Below, piece after piece: positions 55,234 to 63,584 of a stretch of 64,000 nucleotides of DNA (positions within the stretch are counted from its first letter, which is position 1; each line of letters begins with the position of its first letter). This stretch comes from Acidipropionibacterium jensenii DSM 20535 (GTDB taxonomy: Bacteria > Actinomycetota > Actinomycetes > Propionibacteriales > Propionibacteriaceae). The position numbers and the translations under genes are program-made. The notes beneath the pieces were generated by a model. The model ran no database searches and was not told where the DNA came from. It saw only the letters and a program-made list of their open reading frames with translations. The stretch covers positions 1 through 64,000 of the forward strand of contig NZ_AUDD01000002.1 in the NCBI RefSeq assembly GCF_000425285.1, in the 5' to 3' direction.

Positions 55234-56355
55234 TCACAGCCAGGACAGATGGGGGGCCAGCAGGGCGTAGCCCACGAAGGAGACGACGTCGAGGACGGTG
55301 TGGGCCACCACCAGGGGCAGCAGCCGTCTTGTGCGGGTGAAGATCAGCCCGAGGACCGCCCCCATCACGACATTGCCGAGGAATCCTCCCCACCCCTGGT
55401 AGAGGTGGTAGGTGCCGCGGATCAGGGCGCTGGCGAGCACCACGGTGAGGGTGCTCCAGCCGACCTGCAGCCATCGGGTGATGAGGTAGCCGATCATCAC
55501 GGTCTCCTCCAGAACCGCGTTCATCACCGCCGCCAGGATCAGCACCGGGATCACCCACCAGGCTCCCTGGAGGGCCGAGGCCTGGACGGTGGTGTTGATC
55601 CCCAGAGCCCTGGAGGCCGCGTAGAGACCGAGCCCCGGGATCCCGATGGCGGCCGCGATGACCACCCCGGCGCCCAGGTCGTGGCCCCATCGGGGGCCGA
55701 CCAGACCCAGCCGATGGCGCACCCCTCCACGGGGCGGGTTGACGGTGGCCAGCAGATAGATCGCCAGCAGGGCCGGGACCACCCCGAAGGCGATGTCGGA
55801 GAGCTGGTAGCCCAGATCGAGCCAGGGCCGGCCCGGGGTCACCGAGGCGTTGAGGGTCGAGGTCTGCTTGGCCAGCGGGACGCCGCGGGTCATCCGCTCG
55901 ATGATCCGCAGGATCGAGTACCAGGCGGACTGGCCCAGGCTGATCGCCAGCACCAGGACGGTCTCGATGATCAGCAGCCGGCGCCGACGGGCGATCCTGC
56001 GGTCCCGCTCGGGGTCGACGGGCACCAGCGGGACGCCGCCACCCGACAGCGGGGTCGCCCCGGTGCCCCTCGGCGCAGAGTCGCTGTCCCTCGGTGCGTG
56101 GTCGCTGTCCCTCTGCGCAGGGTCGCTGGACCCCGGTGCAGCGCTGGCAGCCCTCGGGGCAGGGGCAGCGGTGCTCGACGGGGTGTCGGATGATCTCAGC
56201 TCTGTGGCCTCGTCCATCGGGCTGGCATCACCGGGTCCCGGTGTCTCCGTCGGGTCCTGCGGGCCGGGCACGGGATGGCGCCGGGGGACGACGACGGAGC
56301 CGCCGCGCCAGTCGGTGCCGTAGGGCTCGTCGGGGATTCCGCGTCGCGCACTCAC
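55234..56355 (-). CDS. CPBP-family intramembrane protease
   Basis: A 373-residue membrane protein. A disordered N-terminus of about 130 residues contains a repeated PRDSD-like motif. About seven or eight membrane segments follow, with the CPBP glutamates in VLEETVMIGYL, and HxxQ-like RGTYHLYQGWGG and VVAHTVLDVV as motifs 2 and 3. The Arg usual after EExxx is Ile, as in many actinobacterial members. Targets unknown. The GTG at 56355 overlaps the stop of the proline dehydrogenase gene. Confidence 0.82.
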   Translation of the reverse strand: MSARRGIPDEPYGTDWRGGSVVVPRRHPVPGPQDPTETPGPGDASPMDEATELRSSDTPSSTAAPAPRAASAAPGSSDPAQRDSDHAPRDSDSAPRGTGATPLSGGGVPLVPVDPERDRRIARRRRLLIIETVLVLAISLGQSAWYSILRIIERMTRGVPLAKQTSTLNASVTPGRPWLDLGYQLSDIAFGVVPALLAIYLLATVNPPRGGVRHRLGLVGPRWGHDLGAGVVIAAAIGIPGLGLYAASRALGINTTVQASALQGAWWVIPVLILAAVMNAVLEETVMIGYLITRWLQVGWSTLTVVLASALIRGTYHLYQGWGGFLGNVVMGAVLGLIFTRTRRLLPLVVAHTVLDVVSFVGYALLAPHLSWL

Positions 56356-57293
56356 CGGCGGGCGACCAGTGACCGGGAGAACAACATGAGATTGGCGGGC
56401 CTCTCGATGATTCGGCGGGTGCAGTAGGAGTACCAGTCGCGACCCCATGGCAGGTAGACCCGCACCCGGCGGCCGATATCGGCCAGTCGGCGCTGTTCCA
56501 GGGGGCGGATGCCCTGGAGCATCTGGAACTCAACGGTCTGGGGTCCGCGGTTGAGATCGGCGATCAGTCGCTCGGCGATCGCGATGAACACCGGGTCGTG
56601 GGTGGCGATCAGTGCGGTCGCCGGACCCTGGAGGAGGGTCCGCAGGCAGGCCGACATGCGCAGGTCGACGTCGTGGGGGGCGACCACCATCTCGCTGCGA
56701 GGTCCGGTGTAGTCGCCCTTGCACAGCCGGATCCGTCGCCCGGTGGTCGCCAGCTCGCGGATCTGGTCCAGCGAGTCGTGGCGGGCGGCCTGCACCACCA
56801 CCCCGGTCTCGGGGAAGTCGGCGAGCAGGGATCGGACGATGTCCAGGACGGCCTCATGGATCTCGGGCCCCTCGTCGTCGACGGTGACCAGGACGCCGGC
56901 GTTGCCGGCGGCGCGGCAGATCTTCTGGGCGCGGTCGAGGGCGGTGGAGGGTCCGGCCTCGGGCAGGCAGACCCCCAGCGTCGACAGGGCGATCGAGACC
57001 TCGGAGTGGCCGGTCATCTCGGCGGAGGATCCCAGCGCGGAGATGGCCGCCAGCAGTCCGTCGGTGGCCCGGTCGGCCTCCGCCGGGGTGGTGGCGGTGG
57101 GCACCAGGGGGTGCAGGGAGACCTCAAGACCCTTGTCGACGGCGTCCCGGGCGGCCCTCACCGCCTCGGGGAGGGTCTCGCCGGCGACATAGGAGGCGGC
57201 GATCTCGCGGGCCGGTCCCAGTCGGGTGACGGCCGCCGCGATCCTCTCGTTCGTCGCGGCGTGCATGGCGATCTCGCGTGCTCGGAGCCACAT
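56352..57293 (-). CDS. Proline dehydrogenase (monofunctional)
   Basis: A 313-residue FAD enzyme oxidising proline to pyrroline-5-carboxylate, membrane-associated. The barrel ends with the proline-binding signature YLPWGRDWYSYCTRRIIERP, in which the Arg-Arg pair binds the carboxylate. Also RIRLCKGDYTGP and VEFQMLQGIRPLEQRRL. Length matches the short PutB-type enzymes. It starts one base after the sugar isomerase stop and overlaps the CPBP gene. Confidence 0.92.
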   Translation of the reverse strand: MWLRAREIAMHAATNERIAAAVTRLGPAREIAASYVAGETLPEAVRAARDAVDKGLEVSLHPLVPTATTPAEADRATDGLLAAISALGSSAEMTGHSEVSIALSTLGVCLPEAGPSTALDRAQKICRAAGNAGVLVTVDDEGPEIHEAVLDIVRSLLADFPETGVVVQAARHDSLDQIRELATTGRRIRLCKGDYTGPRSEMVVAPHDVDLRMSACLRTLLQGPATALIATHDPVFIAIAERLIADLNRGPQTVEFQMLQGIRPLEQRRLADIGRRVRVYLPWGRDWYSYCTRRIIERPANLMLFSRSLVARR

Positions 57294-57294
57294 G

Positions 57295-58185
57295 TCAGCT
57301 GCGCCCCGCGTCCCCGCGGGGCTCGGAGTACGCCTGCACCCTGGACTGGAGGCCCTCGGCGACGGCGGCCCGGGTCTGTTCCAGGACTCTCCCGAGGGCG
57401 TCCTGGCGCAGCGCCCGGCTGGTGAAGCGATGAGTGTTGACCTCGATGACGACGTCCCCGTCGAATCCGCGTCCGACGGCGTCGCGGACCACCTCCCAGG
57501 ACCGCTGGCTGCCCTCCCCCGGCATCAGGTGCTCGTCCTTGAAGGTTCCCGACCCGTCGGTGAGGTGGATGTGGGCCAGCCGGGGGCCCCAGCTTCGGAC
57601 GTACTCCAGGGCGTCCATCTGGGCGGTGGAGGCGTGCGAGAGGTCGAGGGTGAGGTGGTCGTAGGAGCGCAGGGTGGGATCCCAGTCGGGGGCGTAGGCC
57701 AGGAAGCGTCCGGCCGGGGTGCGCCACGGGTACATGTTCTCCACGGCGTAGACGAGACCGGCGGCGCGGTTCTGCGGTTCGGCGTTGAGCTCGGCGATGC
57801 CGGCCTCGAAGCGGGCGGCGTAGTCGCGCTGCCAGCGGAACGGAGGGTGGACGACGATGACATGGGCGCCGAGTCGGCGTGCCGCCTCGCCGCTGGTGAC
57901 GAGCTTGCCCCAGGGGTCGGTCCCCCAGACGTTGGGGGTGACGATGAGGCAGGGGGCGTGTACCGAGGTGACGGGCATCTGGTGGTACTCGGCCAGCGCC
58001 TCGACGTCGTCGATCTCGGCGGAGACCGCGTCCATCCCCACCATCACCTCGACGCCGTCGTAGCCGAGCTGGGAGGCGCACTCGAAGGTACTGGCCGTCG
58101 ACTCGGGATACATCGAGCTCGTGGACAGGGTCACTCGGGGTGTTCCGGCCGCCGTACGGGTCGGTTCCTGATCCTGGTTGGGCAC
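57295..58185 (-). CDS. Sugar phosphate isomerase/epimerase family protein
   Basis: A 296-residue TIM barrel of the AP endonuclease 2/xylose isomerase-like family. Metal-site text includes GYDGVEVMV, SVHAPCL, VHPPF, VENMYPW, LDLSHAS, HIHLTDGSG and VIEVNTH, so a divalent metal centre is likely intact. The counterpart in mycobacteria is Rv0498, also near proC; its substrate is unknown. The GTG start follows TAGATT by six bases (leaderless). Confidence 0.85.
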   Translation of the reverse strand: MPNQDQEPTRTAAGTPRVTLSTSSMYPESTASTFECASQLGYDGVEVMVGMDAVSAEIDDVEALAEYHQMPVTSVHAPCLIVTPNVWGTDPWGKLVTSGEAARRLGAHVIVVHPPFRWQRDYAARFEAGIAELNAEPQNRAAGLVYAVENMYPWRTPAGRFLAYAPDWDPTLRSYDHLTLDLSHASTAQMDALEYVRSWGPRLAHIHLTDGSGTFKDEHLMPGEGSQRSWEVVRDAVGRGFDGDVVIEVNTHRFTSRALRQDALGRVLEQTRAAVAEGLQSRVQAYSEPRGDAGRS

Positions 58186-58191
58186 TCCACA

Positions 58192-58197
58192 AATCTA
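58192..58197 (-). promoter_or_regulatory. Leaderless -10 element (TAGATT)
   Basis: TAGATT on the minus strand six bases before GTG 58185; back to back with the promoter at 58284. Confidence 0.55.
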
Positions 58198-58283
58198 GTT
58201 CATGGACCAACCATTCCCGCCATGATCAAGCGCGTGGCGATCAACCCCCGTGCCCCCGGTTTCCAGATAGCGGTGCGGCCGGG

Positions 58284-58289
58284 GAGAAT
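58284..58289 (+). promoter_or_regulatory. Leaderless -10 element (GAGAAT)
   Basis: GAGAAT, six bases, then ATG 58296 of the VOC gene. Confidence 0.55.
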
Positions 58290-58295
58290 GGCCGC

Positions 58296-58934
58296 ATGCA
58301 TGTCGACCATCTCACTTTCGTCGCAGGCCCAGAAGGACTCAAGGTCGAGGCCGCCCGCCTTGGTGCGAAACTCGGTGTCTCTCTCAAGGACGGCGGCTTC
58401 CACCCGCGTTTCGGCACGCGCAACCACATCCTTCCGCTGGCCGGTCCGCGCTACATCGAGGTGGTGGAGGTCCTCGACCATCCCGCCGCCGACAAGGCCG
58501 TCTACGGCCAGGCCGTACGCGCCCGTTCCGAAATGGGAGGGGGCTGGATGGGCTGGTCGGTCGCCGTCGACGACCTGGCCCCCTATGAGGAGCGGCTGCA
58601 CCGCGAGTCGGTGCCCGGTTCCCGCCAGTTCCCCGACGGACGCCGACTCCAGTGGCACCAGATCGGGATCAAGGGACTGATCGCCGACCCGCAGCTGCCC
58701 TACTTCATCCACTGGGAGTCCCCCACCGATCTGCGACCCACGTCCCTCGAGGGTGTGGTGCGACTGGACTCGGTGGAGCTCTCGGGTTCCCGCGAGCGCG
58801 TCGAGGACTGGCTCGGCGAGTCGATTCCCGATCAGGTGGAGGGGATCAACTTCGACTTCACCAGCCCCAACGGACACCCCGGGATCAACGCTGTGGTCCT
58901 CGACACCCCGGACAAGGGCCTCATCCGAATCTGA
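58296..58934 (+). CDS. VOC-superfamily (glyoxalase-like) protein
   Basis: A 212-residue protein of the vicinal oxygen chelate fold. It begins MHVDHLTFVAGPEGLKVEAA; strands GTRNHILPLAGPRYIEVVEV and PYFIHWESPTDL follow, typical of the Glyoxalase_3 group. His4 or His5 and Glu residues could bind a metal. Enzyme activity unknown. Leaderless start. Confidence 0.8.
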   Translation: MHVDHLTFVAGPEGLKVEAARLGAKLGVSLKDGGFHPRFGTRNHILPLAGPRYIEVVEVLDHPAADKAVYGQAVRARSEMGGGWMGWSVAVDDLAPYEERLHRESVPGSRQFPDGRRLQWHQIGIKGLIADPQLPYFIHWESPTDLRPTSLEGVVRLDSVELSGSRERVEDWLGESIPDQVEGINFDFTSPNGHPGINAVVLDTPDKGLIRI

Positions 58935-59078
58935 GGCGTGGCCGCCAGGGGTCGCCCGGGCGCGCACGGCGCCGACCGCTGACCCGACCACGGAACCCGA
59001 CCCCGACGGACCGCGACCCCTGCGCCGACCCACCCCGCTCGGGGGTCGCCAGGGGTCGTCCCCCGGCCTCAACAGAAG

Positions 59079-59101
59079 TTGTCAGTCCCGCCTGTCATGC
59101 T
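59079..59101 (+). promoter_or_regulatory. RecA-NDp/PafBC-type DNA-damage promoter of radA
   Basis: TTGTCAGTC, eight bases, then CATGCT matches tTGTCRGtg-N8-TAnnnT with two substitutions, and the ATG of radA follows the -10 by six bases. radA is a known member of this regulon in mycobacteria. Confidence 0.6.
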
Positions 59102-59107
59102 GGGTCC

Positions 59108-60526
59108 ATGGCGAAGAAGACGTCTGACGGCTGGGTGTGCACCGAGTGCGGCTGGACCACCGCGAAGTGGGTGGGCCGGTGCGGCGAGTGCCAGACCTGG
59201 GGTTCGGTGGTGGAGAAGGGCGCCCCGAAGCTCACCGACGTGCCCTCCCATGTTCCGACGGCCCGCGCGGTGCGGATCGGGGATGTCTCCGAGCAGGCCG
59301 CCGACCGGCACCTGACCGGGATCGGCGAGCTGGACAGGGTTCTGGGTGGCGGCCTGGTACCCGGCGTCGTCGTCCTGCTGGCCGGAGAGCCGGGGGTCGG
59401 CAAGTCGACCCTGCTTCTCGATGTCGCCGCGAAGTGGGCGCAGGCAGGTCGGCGCACGCTCTACGTGACCGGCGAGGAGTCGGCCGCCCAGGTGCGGCTG
59501 CGGGCCGGGCGCACCGGCGCCCTGGCCGACGAGCTCTATCTGGCCGCCGAGACCGATCTGGGCACCGTGCTGGGTCACATCGAGCAGACCAATCCGTCCC
59601 TGATGGTGCTCGACTCGGTGCAGACGATCGGGACGACGGCCACCGACGGATCGCCGGGCGGGGTCTCCCAGGTGCGCGAGGTCACCGGCGCTCTGGTGAG
59701 GGTCGCCAAGCAGCGCGGGATGGCGGTGGTCATCGTGGGCCATGTCACCAAGGACGGGTCGATCGCCGGTCCGCGCACCATGGAGCATCTGGTCGACGTC
59801 GTGCTGGCCTTCGAGGGGGACCGGCACTCGGGATTCCGGATGGTGCGGGCCACCAAGAACCGTTACGGCCCGGCCGACGAGGTGGGGTGCTTCGAGATGA
59901 CCGACGCCGGGATCATCGAGGTTCCCGATCCGTCGGGTCTGTTCACCTCCGACAATGCCGATCCGCAGCCGGGCACCTGTGTGACGGTCACCATGGAGGG
60001 CAGGCGACCGCTTCTCTCGGAGGTGCAGGCCCTGGTCGCACCCTCGGCCACCGAGAAGTATCCGCGCCGGACCACCCACGGGGTGGAGAACGGCCGGGTG
60101 GCGATGATTCTGGCGGTCCTGGAGCGCAAGGCGGGGCTGCCGCTGAGTTCCCGGGATGTCTACGTCTCGACGGTCGGCGGCGCCAAGGTGACCGATCCGT
60201 CGGCCGATCTGGCGATCGCGGTGGCGGTGGCCTCCGGCTCGATCGACCGGAACTTCCCGACCCGGGTGGTCGCCTTGGGCGAGGTGGGTCTGGCCGGCGA
60301 CCTGCGCCGGGTTCCCGGTCTGGAGCGGCGGGTCGGGGAGGCGGCCCGGCTGGGCTTCGACCTGGCGGTCGTGCCGCGCAACTCCCGGGAGGCCCACTCC
60401 AAGGCCCCGACCATGCACGGCCTGCACGTGGTGGAGGTGTCCACGGTGGCCGAGGCCCTGGGGGTGCTCAACCTGGCCAGACGGCGGCGTCCGACGGCAT
60501 CGGAGGAGGACAGGCAGCGGGCATGA
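59108..60526 (+). CDS. radA: DNA repair protein RadA (Sms)
   Basis: A 472-residue branch-migration helicase of recombination. N-terminal zinc finger CTECGWTTAKWVGRCGECQT, Walker A GEPGVGKST, the RadA-specific KNRYGPADEVGCFEM (KNRFG motif) and a Lon-like C-terminal domain with GGAKVTDPSADLAIA. Length and order are standard. It lies next to disA, the usual neighbour. Appears leaderless behind a damage-type promoter. Confidence 0.95.
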   Translation: MAKKTSDGWVCTECGWTTAKWVGRCGECQTWGSVVEKGAPKLTDVPSHVPTARAVRIGDVSEQAADRHLTGIGELDRVLGGGLVPGVVVLLAGEPGVGKSTLLLDVAAKWAQAGRRTLYVTGEESAAQVRLRAGRTGALADELYLAAETDLGTVLGHIEQTNPSLMVLDSVQTIGTTATDGSPGGVSQVREVTGALVRVAKQRGMAVVIVGHVTKDGSIAGPRTMEHLVDVVLAFEGDRHSGFRMVRATKNRYGPADEVGCFEMTDAGIIEVPDPSGLFTSDNADPQPGTCVTVTMEGRRPLLSEVQALVAPSATEKYPRRTTHGVENGRVAMILAVLERKAGLPLSSRDVYVSTVGGAKVTDPSADLAIAVAVASGSIDRNFPTRVVALGEVGLAGDLRRVPGLERRVGEAARLGFDLAVVPRNSREAHSKAPTMHGLHVVEVSTVAEALGVLNLARRRRPTASEEDRQRA

Positions 60527-60539
60527 TTCCACGAGGTTC

Positions 60540-60545
60540 TAGAGT
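60540..60545 (+). promoter_or_regulatory. Leaderless -10 element (TAGAGT) of disA
   Basis: TAGAGT, six bases, then ATG 60552. Confidence 0.5.
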
Positions 60546-60551
60546 CGAACC

Positions 60552-61646
60552 ATGACCGAGGACGCAGCTGACGAGGCGGACGGCGCACCGGAGCGTGTGC
60601 GACATCTGATGGCCCTACTGGCTCCCGGCACACCGATCCGGGACGGCCTGGAACGAATTCTGCACGGTCACAACGGTGCCCTCATCGTGCTGGGGGACTC
60701 CCCCGCGGTGCGCCAGGTGTCCAGTGGCGGGTTCGACATCGACGTCCAGCTCACCCCGCAGGCGCTGCGCGAGCTGTCGAAGATGGACGGCGGACTCATC
60801 CTGTCCAGCGACCACGAGCGGATCCTTGCGGCGGCGGTGCACTTCGTCCCCGACGGGTCGCTGCCCACCATGGAGACCGGCACCCGGCACCGCACCGCCG
60901 ACCGGGTCTCCCAGCAGACCGGGGTTCCGGTGGTGGTGGCCTCGGCGTCGATGAGCACCCTGGCGGTCTTCCTGGACGGCGACCGGCACCGCATCGAGGA
61001 GCCGGAGACTCTTCTCAGCCGCGCCAATCAGGCTCTCAACACGCTCAACAGCTACCGGGCCCGCCTGGTGGACAGGGCCGCCCAGCTGACGGTTGTCGAG
61101 GTGCACGACGTGGCGACCGTCGACGACGTCGCGGCGGTGGCCCAGCGGATCGAGATGACCCGGCGGATCGACGCCGAGGTGCGCGGCTATGTATCGGCCC
61201 TGGGGGTGGAGGGCAGACTGGTCGGCCTGCAGCGCGATGAACTGTTCGCCGGGGTCGACGAGCAGAGCCGGCTCCTCGTCGAGGACTACCGCCCCGAGGG
61301 GATCGACCCGTGGAAGTTCAGCCTGGCGGGTCTTCACCGGCTCAGCTGGGAGGATCTGGGCAATCTCACCCTGGTCGCCCAGACGATGGGGCTGGATCCG
61401 AGGACCTACCCCGCGACGATGGTCCTGCACGCCAGGGGGCACCGGCAGTTGTCGACCATCGGCGAACTGCCGCCCAGGGCCGCCCAGACGATCGTCGACC
61501 ACTTCGGATCCCTGCAGGCCCTCTACGCCAGCAGCACCTCGGAGCTCAGTGGGCTGTCGGGGGTCGGCCTGCAGCGCGCCCGCAGCATCCGGGCCGCTCT
61601 GGAGAGGATCTTCGAGGGGGACGACAAGACCCCGGGACTGCACTGA
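60552..61646 (+). CDS. disA: DNA integrity scanning protein DisA (diadenylate cyclase)
   Basis: A 364-residue octameric enzyme making cyclic di-AMP from ATP and scanning DNA for branched structures. The ATP motif RHRTA is at residues 112-116 (METGTRHRTADR). The DGA motif reads DGG at 79-81 (KMDGGLILSS), a conservative but notable change. The C-terminal helix-hairpin-helix part is complete (LSGLSGVGLQRARSIRAAL). Gene order radA-disA is conserved among Gram-positives. Confidence 0.93.
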   Translation: MTEDAADEADGAPERVRHLMALLAPGTPIRDGLERILHGHNGALIVLGDSPAVRQVSSGGFDIDVQLTPQALRELSKMDGGLILSSDHERILAAAVHFVPDGSLPTMETGTRHRTADRVSQQTGVPVVVASASMSTLAVFLDGDRHRIEEPETLLSRANQALNTLNSYRARLVDRAAQLTVVEVHDVATVDDVAAVAQRIEMTRRIDAEVRGYVSALGVEGRLVGLQRDELFAGVDEQSRLLVEDYRPEGIDPWKFSLAGLHRLSWEDLGNLTLVAQTMGLDPRTYPATMVLHARGHRQLSTIGELPPRAAQTIVDHFGSLQALYASSTSELSGLSGVGLQRARSIRAALERIFEGDDKTPGLH

Positions 61647-61707
61647 GGGGGCTCGGTGGGAGCCTGCGGCGAGACGGCTCCCAATGGCTGTACTGATGAG
61701 CAGGACT

Positions 61708-61739
61708 ATATTGATCATCGATATATCGATGATCAATAT
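61708..61739. promoter_or_regulatory. 32 bp perfect palindrome, probable operator
   Basis: Bases 61708-61723 are the exact reverse complement of 61724-61739, with no spacer. The site is about 75% AT in a 69% GC region and contains ATCGAT twice. TATATT at 61707-61712 could be a -10. It lies 20 bases before the ATG of the membrane protein/XRE pair, so autoregulation by the XRE protein is likely. Confidence 0.7.
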
Positions 61740-61759
61740 GAGAGCCCTCGGGAGGCATC

Positions 61760-62404
61760 ATGGCCCAACCCACCTTTCGCGCCAGCAGGATCGTGCCGCG
61801 CAGTGTGCTGATAGTCGTCACCGTCGTCTCAGGCCTCGGGTTGCTGGCGTCCTTGCTGTACGGAGCCATGGCTCAGGATGCGAACCGGCGCACCATGAGC
61901 ATGGAGGTGGCCATCGCCGGTGGACTGCCCCGACCGAGTCTTGGGAGTTCCAGGGCAGACGTGCAGTACTCATCGGTGATGATCTACTCGCTCCCGGGGC
62001 TCACCCGGGCCGACCCACTGGTGGCGGTGGCCACGGCCATTCCCTACCTGGTGGGCGGCCTCACCTGCCTGGTCGTCCTCGTCCTCGCGGTCCAGATGCT
62101 GCGGCGCAGGGAACTCGGTCTGGGGGTGGCGGTCGCGATGCTGACGATCGCTGCTCTCTGCGTCGCCTCCGGCATCGCACGTCCAGCCCTGGAGGCCCGC
62201 GCCGAGCAGCTCTACGTCACCGGCCTTGGACTGCCCACCAGCTGGCAGGGCCACCAGATGTGGCTCGTCCTCAACTCTCGCCATCCCCTGGGGTGGGGCT
62301 ACTGGGACTGGCCACTGATCGTGCTCGGACTGCTCATCGCGCTGGGCGGTTGGTTGGTGCTGCGGGCACGACAGCTGCGACTGGACCTGGAAGGGACCAT
62401 CTGA
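61760..62404 (+). CDS. Four-span membrane protein (DUF2975-like)
   Basis: A 214-residue membrane protein with helices at about 14-36, 88-110, 116-138 and 185-204. The extracellular loops hold no clear motif. It is followed one base later by a small XRE regulator, the arrangement of DUF2975 membrane proteins with YozG-like regulators. GGGAGG precedes the ATG. Function unknown; family assignment rests mainly on topology and context. Confidence 0.65.
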   Translation: MAQPTFRASRIVPRSVLIVVTVVSGLGLLASLLYGAMAQDANRRTMSMEVAIAGGLPRPSLGSSRADVQYSSVMIYSLPGLTRADPLVAVATAIPYLVGGLTCLVVLVLAVQMLRRRELGLGVAVAMLTIAALCVASGIARPALEARAEQLYVTGLGLPTSWQGHQMWLVLNSRHPLGWGYWDWPLIVLGLLIALGGWLVLRARQLRLDLEGTI

Positions 62405-62405
62405 G

Positions 62406-62633
62406 ATGTCGGGACGGATCCGGCCCGGCACGGTCCACTGTCGCCTGGACGAACTCCTGGCCGAGCGCGGCATGACCCTCACCGATCTGTCGAAGCGCGT
62501 CGGCCTCAGCTACGCCAATCTCTCGGTGCTCAAGAATGATCACGGACGCGCCATCAGGTTCAGTACCCTGGCGTCGATCTGCGCCGCCCTCGACTGCGAG
62601 GTGGGAGACCTCCTCGAGGTGCGGGACGACTGA
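62406..62633 (+). CDS. Small XRE/Cro-type regulator (YozG-like)
   Basis: A 75-residue helix-turn-helix protein: LDELLAERGMTLTDLSKRVG, then LSYANLSVLKNDHGRAIRFS and ICAALDCEVGDLLEVRDD. The whole protein is one HTH_26-type domain without a sensor. It follows the membrane protein gene by one base. It probably binds the 32 bp palindrome upstream as a dimer, with the membrane protein controlling its activity; this is inference. Confidence 0.88.
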   Translation: MSGRIRPGTVHCRLDELLAERGMTLTDLSKRVGLSYANLSVLKNDHGRAIRFSTLASICAALDCEVGDLLEVRDD

Positions 62634-62674
62634 GCGCGTCAGTCCCCGGCCTGCGCTGGGAAGTCTTGGCAGAC

Positions 62675-63436
62675 TCAGTCGGTGAGCTGCATCACGTACT
62701 GCCGGGTGGCCCCGCCCTTGACCTGGGCGCTTGCGACGTAGGTGCCGGTGCCCAGCTGCTCCTTCGACAGGCTGCACGAGCCACTCGCCGACCTCTTGGT
62801 GGGCCACTTCACGGTGACCGAGGCGCTCTTGCCCGGGGCGACCTCGTGGGAGCCCTTGGGCGCCCAGGCGGCGCAGTCACCGGTCGACCAGATCCGGTCG
62901 GAACCCGAGTCGACGGTGACCTCGACCGGCAGGGTCTTGAGGTTCCAGACGCAGGCGGCGCCCTGATTCGTCACGGTCACGGTGAACGTCACCGTCGATC
63001 CGCGGGTGGCCACCCGCGAGGGCGCCTGAACAGTCGAGCGGAGCCGGGCCAGCTGGCAGGCCGCCGCACTGGGAGTCGGGGTGGGCGTGGCGGAGGCGGA
63101 CGCCGAGGGACCGGCCGAGGCGGATCCGCTGGGCGAACCGGAGGCGGCTGTCGGGGTCGCGGTCACCGGCGTGGTGCTCGACGGGGTGGGCGTGGGAGTC
63201 GGGGTGGGCTCGTCCCAGACGGTGTCGGTCCACGACGGGTTGATCGAGATGGACGGCTGGGAGGCAGCGGTCTGGGCCGCGGGGGTTCCCGACCCGCCGC
63301 CCAGTGCGCGTGCAACCACCCAGATCAGCAGCACCAGGACCACCACGACGGCGGCCACCAGGGCCGCACGTCGCCGCCAGTAGACGGCTTCTGACTGGGG
63401 ACCCACCGGGTGCTGAACTCCACGCATGGTGTTCAT
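62675..63436 (-). CDS. Membrane-anchored secreted protein with Pro/Thr/Ser linker
   Basis: About 253 residues. One membrane helix near residues 24-43 is followed by a long Ser/Thr/Pro/Ala-rich linker (EPTPTPTPTP and later SASASATPTPTP), then a C-terminal domain of about 125 residues that looks like an Ig-type beta-sandwich with Cys pairs (GAACVWNLKT, TGDCAAW, GSCSLSK). No catalytic motif. The likely role is in the cell envelope. Start ATG at 63436 or 63427 is uncertain. Confidence 0.65.
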   Translation of the reverse strand: MNTMRGVQHPVGPQSEAVYWRRRAALVAAVVVVLVLLIWVVARALGGGSGTPAAQTAASQPSISINPSWTDTVWDEPTPTPTPTPSSTTPVTATPTAASGSPSGSASAGPSASASATPTPTPSAAACQLARLRSTVQAPSRVATRGSTVTFTVTVTNQGAACVWNLKTLPVEVTVDSGSDRIWSTGDCAAWAPKGSHEVAPGKSASVTVKWPTKRSASGSCSLSKEQLGTGTYVASAQVKGGATRQYVMQLTD

Positions 63437-63461
63437 CCTGCCGTCTCGACCGTGATCCACC

Positions 63462-63489
63462 AACGGGGCTGGCCGCGACCGGCCCCGTT
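63462..63489 (-). terminator. Hairpin downstream of hemQ
   Basis: AACGGGGC (63462-63469) pairs with GCCCCGTT (63482-63489), extended inward by three pairs, between hemQ and the anchored protein on the minus strand. Confidence 0.55.
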
Positions 63490-63584
63490 CAGCGGTTCGC
63501 GGACCGTCTCGGCACCGTCCCTGGACGGTCCCGAGCCGTCCCAGACTGTCCCGAACGGGGCCGGAACCGCGGGACCGGTCCTGG

